Shown here one piece after another: positions 33,782-37,335 of a DNA stretch of 37,335 nt. Each line of letters starts with the position of its first letter. Position 1 is the first letter of the stretch. The notes beneath the pieces are model-generated. The model searched no databases. It was not told the DNA's origin and saw only the letters and a list, made by a program, of their open reading frames with translations. The DNA is from CAYMCV01 sp964389005 (lineage in GTDB: Bacteria; Bacillota; Clostridia; Lachnospirales; Lachnospiraceae), in contig CAYMCV010000009.1 in the NCBI GenBank assembly GCA_964389005.1, forward strand, positions 1-37,335, in the 5' to 3' direction. The position numbers and the translations under genes are program-made.

Positions 33782-35461
33782 ATTTCCCAACTTTGTCCCT
33801 GTTGCGTTAAACATTTCTGCCAATTTCAGCGGCCCATAGTAAGGAACCTCTACACCTAAAAGATACTTTTGACCTCTTGTAATGGTGAGTTGGTACTCAT
33901 ATCCCTGATAACGGTATTTCATCTGAATGGTTATGTCCGATCTTTCCTGCAAGAGTTGCATAAACCACAACGGATATGAATGCCATATCTCGCTTTCAAT
34001 GATAACTGTATCTCCCGGTTTTGCATTTCGGATTTTGTTTGCTTGGGCACCTAAGTATTCCCCATATGCATCACGATATGTGCTAACATTTCCGGAATTC
34101 GTCGGGGCCGGTGGGGTGATGACCGGTGTCGGATTTGTTCCGGGCGTAGGATTGGAGCCCGGCGTGGTGGGGGATGGTGCGCTTACTTTGATTTCAACGT
34201 AATCTCCGAGTCTCGATGCATAATCGGTTAGATTACCTGTATTGACCTGTTCTGCAAAGACAAATAATTTATAGTATCCTACTGTTAATCCTGCAGGTAT
34301 TGTAACCGAAGACTGTGTAACAGTATCCGAAACAGTATCAGAACTTACTTTCCCATAATACAAAACCGTTCCGGTACTGTCTGCCAGCATGGCAGATACT
34401 TGATTGGCGCCGGGTAATGTTGTTGATGCATCTAAATGACTGATGGTAACATTTTCTGCCGTATAGCCTGTCGTAAGATTTACATTTCCTGCTGTTACTT
34501 GCGGTGTAATTGTTTGATCTGTTCCTTGCAACGTCAATTTCCATGTGTTCTCACCGGCTGTGTTATCCGTTACTGCGTTGAAAGCCGCATAGTCAGCAGA
34601 TTTGTTCGCTCCGCAAGCCGTTGAGAAGAGAACTTTTGACAGATTCAAATGAAAAGCGGGACGAACAGAGCCGACCTCAAAGTATACAAGGTAGCCGAAC
34701 GAATGGACATCGCCCTCGCAATATACGTAAGCCGATTGGAGCAAAATTCTACCGGGCGAACGAAGCCAACACCGAGTCGAACTATCTGTTGTCTTTCTTA
34801 GGTTGTTGTCACCAATTGCGTTCGCCTCATCTGTCGATAATGGCCACATCACCGCATCAGTAACAATATCTCCTGTAATTCCGTTGCAATGCTGTGTACC
34901 ATCAACACCTGTGTCATGGTCTACATCATGATTTTCACCAGCCCCGCCAGTACATACAGCAAGTGTTCTTTTAGAGACTGCTAATCCCTCTGTCTGTGTT
35001 AATCCGCTCGCAATTGAATTTATTTGTGTCTGCAGATTACTTCCAGAATAATTGTTATTAAATTCTTCTCTAAATTTCTGCCTATGTATCACTGCATCTG
35101 CCGCCAGCAAAGTTGCAGTGTCACTTCCAGATGTTTGCGCAACTCCTGCTCCATTATAACCGATGACTCTCCACGCGATTGGGTCTCCGGGAGTTCCTGC
35201 CACATCAGTTACATCCGGATAGGCTCCATAATATATCGTTGCGGCACTATTGGTATTCACGCTTGTGCCACTGATTCCGTCAATGCTATACTCCCCTGTA
35301 ACACTGTCATAGATATTCAGATTCACTTTCTTTGCTGTTGTTGTCGCCTGTGCTTCCATGGTTCCTATCGGTGATAACGCAAGTCCACCTATCACCATTG
35401 TCGCACTTAAACAGCAACCGATGATTCTGTTTGCTGTTTTCCTTCCGAATTTCCTTTTCAC
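33779..35461 (-). CDS. secreted DUF6273-domain surface protein
   Basis: The start is taken as GTG 35461, because AGGAGG lies nine bases upstream; an ATG at 35491 has no site. The 560-residue product has a basic N terminus (KRKFGRKTANR), a hydrophobic core (IIGCCLSATMVIGGLALS) and a likely cleavage after AQA. Residues about 40-280 form a DUF6273-like domain: IYYGAYPD, IAWRVIGYNG, TLLAADAVI, MWPLSTDEA, CWLRSPG (231-237) and SVRPAFHLNL. A beta-sandwich-like part and a Pro-rich linker (PGSNPTPGTNPTPVITPP) follow, ending in a domain with PGDTVIIESEIWHSYPLWFM. No sortase motif is seen. Confidence 0.83.
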   Translation of the reverse strand: MKRKFGRKTANRIIGCCLSATMVIGGLALSPIGTMEAQATTTAKKVNLNIYDSVTGEYSIDGISGTSVNTNSAATIYYGAYPDVTDVAGTPGDPIAWRVIGYNGAGVAQTSGSDTATLLAADAVIHRQKFREEFNNNYSGSNLQTQINSIASGLTQTEGLAVSKRTLAVCTGGAGENHDVDHDTGVDGTQHCNGITGDIVTDAVMWPLSTDEANAIGDNNLRKTTDSSTRCWLRSPGRILLQSAYVYCEGDVHSFGYLVYFEVGSVRPAFHLNLSKVLFSTACGANKSADYAAFNAVTDNTAGENTWKLTLQGTDQTITPQVTAGNVNLTTGYTAENVTISHLDASTTLPGANQVSAMLADSTGTVLYYGKVSSDTVSDTVTQSSVTIPAGLTVGYYKLFVFAEQVNTGNLTDYASRLGDYVEIKVSAPSPTTPGSNPTPGTNPTPVITPPAPTNSGNVSTYRDAYGEYLGAQANKIRNAKPGDTVIIESEIWHSYPLWFMQLLQERSDITIQMKYRYQGYEYQLTITRGQKYLLGVEVPYYGPLKLAEMFNATGTKLGN

Positions 35462-35503
35462 TTTTTTGCTCCTCCTTGTTTGGCTATTCATTTCTTAAGT
35501 TAC

Positions 35504-35663
35504 ACAAAATATCCAATCGCTTGGGTGAATTTTCTATACTTTTTACTCATATCTATGTACTAATTTACTTCCTAAATAATACTATTTTTGACACTTAGTG
35601 TCAACAAATTCAGTCTCTCACACGGAAGCGGATACGTGTATGTAGATGTAGCACATTGGTGTT
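35504..35663. repeat. promoter-leader repeat copy R2
   Basis: This full copy shares about 135 bases with R3, including promoter, dyad and the upstream stretch TGTATGTAGATGTAGCA, and its leader half with R1. It lies between the DUF6273 and DUF2442 genes, directly upstream of the former. Confidence 0.9.
35576..35604 (-). promoter_or_regulatory. promoter with dyad operator in R2 (DUF6273 gene)
   Basis: On the minus strand TTGACA (35604-35599) and TATTAT (35581-35576) are 17 bases apart. The perfect dyad TTGACAC-TTA-GTGTCAA (35588-35604) covers the -35 box and half of the spacer, so a bound protein would block polymerase. The leader to the GTG is about 105 bases. Confidence 0.75.
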
Positions 35664-35687
35664 CCTTTTGGCTTTGCAAGGATGTGT

Positions 35688-35718
35688 AAAATAGAAAAGA
35701 CAGCCCAACCGGACTGCC
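35688..35718 (-). terminator. intrinsic terminator after the DUF2442 gene
   Basis: On the minus strand GGCAGTCC pairs with GGGCTGTC (two G-U pairs) around GGTT, followed by TTTTCTATTTT. Confidence 0.8.
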
Positions 35719-35771
35719 CTATATTTACTGTAATTTGATGTTTCCACCCCTTACAATATCTATCGTTTGTC

Positions 35772-36020
35772 TCATGCAAATACCAATGCTTTGCTCAACT
35801 CATATAATTCATCCGGGCAGATGTCCTGTCCTTCAGGCCAAACAATGGTAAAACCGTCAGTAAACGCCAAATTAAAGCAATTTATCTCTTCCAAATGTCC
35901 GTACCATTCACCTTTAATGTAAGGTTTTACATCAAATTCTTTTAACTCTCCATTGTCAAATTCTATGAGCAACAGGTAGTTATCTTTTGGAGTGACCTTT
36001 TTGGCAGTTGGTCTAAGCAT
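35772..36020 (-). CDS. DUF2442-like small protein
   Basis: The 82-residue protein (MLRPTAKKVTPKDNYLLLIEF, then FDNGELKEFDVKPYIKG and CFNLAFTDGFTIVWPEGQDI CPDELYE, split for length) fits DUF2442. Such proteins often sit beside a DUF4160 partner in toxin-antitoxin-like pairs, but no partner is seen on either side. GGAGGAG precedes the ATG. Transcription is expected from the R3 promoter about 115 bases upstream, and the hairpin at 35688-35718 ends it. Confidence 0.85.
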   Translation of the reverse strand: MLRPTAKKVTPKDNYLLLIEFDNGELKEFDVKPYIKGEWYGHLEEINCFNLAFTDGFTIVWPEGQDICPDELYELSKALVFA

Positions 36021-36088
36021 AAATAACTCCTCCTAACAGCAGATAAATTTTCAAAAACTTCCTAATACTATTATACGGTATTTCAGAC

Positions 36089-36224
36089 GGATTTTCTATA
36101 CCTTTACTCATATCTATGTACTGATTAACTTCCTAAATAATACTATTTTTGACGCTTAGTGTCAACAAATTCAGTCACTCACACAGAAGTGAATACTTGT
36201 ATGTAGATGTAGCATATTGGGGTT
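36089..36224. repeat. promoter-leader repeat copy R3
   Basis: Matches R2 over nearly its whole length with scattered substitutions. A partial fourth copy of its core (TAGTATTAGGAAG on the minus strand) occurs at 36061-36073. R3 ends at the stop codon of the KilA-N gene. Confidence 0.9.
36137..36165 (-). promoter_or_regulatory. promoter with dyad operator in R3 (DUF2442 gene)
   Basis: On the minus strand TTGACA (36165-36160) and TATTAT (36142-36137) are 17 bases apart. The dyad at 36149-36165 differs from that of R2 by one base (TTGACGC-TTA-GTGTCAA), giving one mismatch in the palindrome. Confidence 0.75.
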
Positions 36225-37097
36225 TTACTTTTCACTCTTATCAATCCCTTCCGTTATATAGTTCCCCGGCAAATTACCCAGATTCAGTGATTGCATTGTC
36301 TTCATCTGCTTTACTGCAAGTTCACGCAATAACACCAGTCTTTCTGACATTGGTGTTCCTTGATCAATCAAAATGGCATTATAGCTCTCCATATTTGTAA
36401 GTACCAACAATTGATCTATTCCGGCATAGTCACGCATATTACCCTTTTTATCTGTATTTTTGTATCTCCATTGCTTTGCGGTCATTCCAAACAAGGCAAC
36501 ATTTAACAAATCTGCTTCATTCGCATATTTATAAGAAATCTGTTCTTTCGTTAGTTCCTCTGGAATAAGATTACCCTTAATGGCTTCTGTATGTATTCTG
36601 TAATTAAGTTTGGATATCTCACGATTTAGATTCCAATTTAAAGATAATCTACTATTTTCTTCTGTTTTGATTCTTCTATAATCATTAATGATATATAACT
36701 GAAATTCAGGAGATATCCATGTGGCAAATGACATCGCTATATCACTATGTGCATAAGTTCCACCATAACGTCCTGCTTTGGATGCAATACCTATTGCTCT
36801 TGTTGTTTCAATCCATTTTGTTGGTGTCATTACAAATCTGTTTAACCCAGCTTCACTTCTAACCGCCTCGAATTGCACACGGTTAAAATTCGGATTGTGT
36901 AATTCCTCCCATACTGCAAGAAATTCAATTGTATTTCGATTTCTCATCCAGTTCTGAATAACAAATCTTGGATCATCTGCATTTCTATACTTTGCAATGT
37001 CTGTTAATGAAATAAACTCATTTTCAAAATCTGTAGTATAAATTCCTATATCCAAACCTTTTGCGTGTATCGTCTCTTTAATCTGCTTCTTTGCCAT
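36225..37097 (-). CDS. KilA-N domain protein
   Basis: The 290-residue protein carries a KilA-N DNA-binding domain in its first ~140 residues: FISLTDIAKYRNADDPRFVI, NWMRNRNTIEFLAVWEELHN, WIETTRAIGIASKAGRYGGT, and AHSDIAMSFATWISPEFQLY, the family hallmark. A C-terminal helical part (ADLLNVALFGMTAKQWR, GIDQLLVLTNMESYNAILI) is common in this group. KilA-N proteins come from phages and mobile elements. AAGGAGG lies upstream of the ATG, which falls inside the end of the XRE gene (20-base overlap), so translation is coupled. Confidence 0.9.
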   Translation of the reverse strand: MAKKQIKETIHAKGLDIGIYTTDFENEFISLTDIAKYRNADDPRFVIQNWMRNRNTIEFLAVWEELHNPNFNRVQFEAVRSEAGLNRFVMTPTKWIETTRAIGIASKAGRYGGTYAHSDIAMSFATWISPEFQLYIINDYRRIKTEENSRLSLNWNLNREISKLNYRIHTEAIKGNLIPEELTKEQISYKYANEADLLNVALFGMTAKQWRYKNTDKKGNMRDYAGIDQLLVLTNMESYNAILIDQGTPMSERLVLLRELAVKQMKTMQSLNLGNLPGNYITEGIDKSEK

Positions 37098-37302
37098 CAG
37101 TATCCTCCTTTTTCATCTGCTCCATCCTGACATAGTATTCTAACAATCGAAAAAAATATGGGGGAACTCTCCTGTTACCATGCTCCCAGTCAGATTCCGT
37201 CATATATGGTATATCAAAATACTCACAGAACTTTCTTCTATTCATTCCCGTGCTCTTTCGTAATGCGATTAATTTATCTTTATATTCGTTGTTCTCTTCC
37301 AT
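37078..37302 (-). CDS. small XRE-like helix-turn-helix protein
   Basis: The 74-residue protein reads as a single HTH domain: LIALRKSTGMNRRKFCEYFD, then IPYMTESDWEHGNRRVPPYF, followed by a short helix LLEYYVRMEQMKK and a charged tail. This is typical of small clostridial XRE-type proteins found next to mobile-element genes. AAGGAG lies upstream of the ATG at 37302. The promoter would fall at or beyond the window edge. With the KilA-N gene it forms a two-gene unit; it is a candidate regulator of the dyads in R2 and R3, by proximity only. Confidence 0.8.
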   Translation of the reverse strand: MEENNEYKDKLIALRKSTGMNRRKFCEYFDIPYMTESDWEHGNRRVPPYFFRLLEYYVRMEQMKKEDTDGKEAD

Positions 37303-37335
37303 CTGTACTCTCCTTTAAAAATTCACGCATTGCAT

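Noticed and set aside
34600..34870. Diversity-generating retroelement template/variable repeat pair
   Set aside because: No second near-copy of the candidate variable segment and no reverse transcriptase were found in the window; kept only as a low-score inference.
1..37335. CRISPR arrays, tRNA or rRNA genes and insertion sequences
   Set aside because: No regularly spaced short repeats, no cloverleaf-like sequence with conserved T-arm, and no transposase reading frame were recognised on either strand.

Overview
The window looks like a chromosomal segment of an anaerobic Clostridium-group Firmicute, most probably Lachnospiraceae. This is inferred from strong AGGAGG-type ribosome binding sites, sigma-A-like promoters, moderately low GC, and the gene content: a two-gene minimal SUF-like system, PyrB/PyrI as separate chains, a Clostridia-type folate operon and DUF5050/DUF6273 surface proteins. 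The first ~32 kb is mostly densely packed housekeeping operons. The last ~5 kb (about 32.5 kb to the end) is more AT-rich, looser and accessory in character.

Layout. 1-1938 (+): 3' end of an ABC-F ATPase, then a PHP phosphoesterase fused to a Cof-type HAD phosphatase. 6531-1935 (-): polyphosphate operon ppx-ppk-maf plus a small acidic protein. 6692-7720 (+): membrane-anchored DUF5050 protein. 11825-7709 (-): folate operon folC-folE-HD-folP-folBK. 13594-11909 (-): Cys-motif protein (interrupted by a run of N), radical SAM enzyme and PH-domain protein. 13800-15172 (+): pyrB-pyrI. 18696-15220 (-): two G3E (CobW-like) GTPases and a TerB/CbbX-type AAA ATPase. 20434-18772 (-): SufC-like/SufB-like pair (SmsC/SmsB type). 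21742-20465 (-): PAS-GGDEF protein. 21969-22565 (+): HD phosphohydrolase. 25231-22569 (-): ABC-2 exporter. 25436-26398 (+): GH5 glucanase. 31965-26472 (-): MoxR/DUF58/VWA/TPR (Bat-like) operon, preceded at 32408-32007 by a gene with an in-frame UGA.

Accessory end. From 33661 to 37302 (-) come a LprI-type lipoprotein, a secreted DUF6273 protein, a DUF2442 protein and an XRE/KilA-N pair. The junctions between them carry copies of one repeated promoter-leader sequence (R1, R2, R3). R2 and R3 hold a strong promoter whose -35 box overlaps a 17-bp dyad. R1 is cut exactly at the stop codon of the DUF6273 gene and has lost its -35 half. This reads as a tandem array of gene cassettes sharing one regulated leader, and it is the most unusual structure in the window.

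Two N runs (13416-13452 and 31550-31559) are assembly joins inside genes. Family patterns suggest the true missing sequence is much shorter than the N runs. Function calls rest on reading the translated sequences; no database search was possible.
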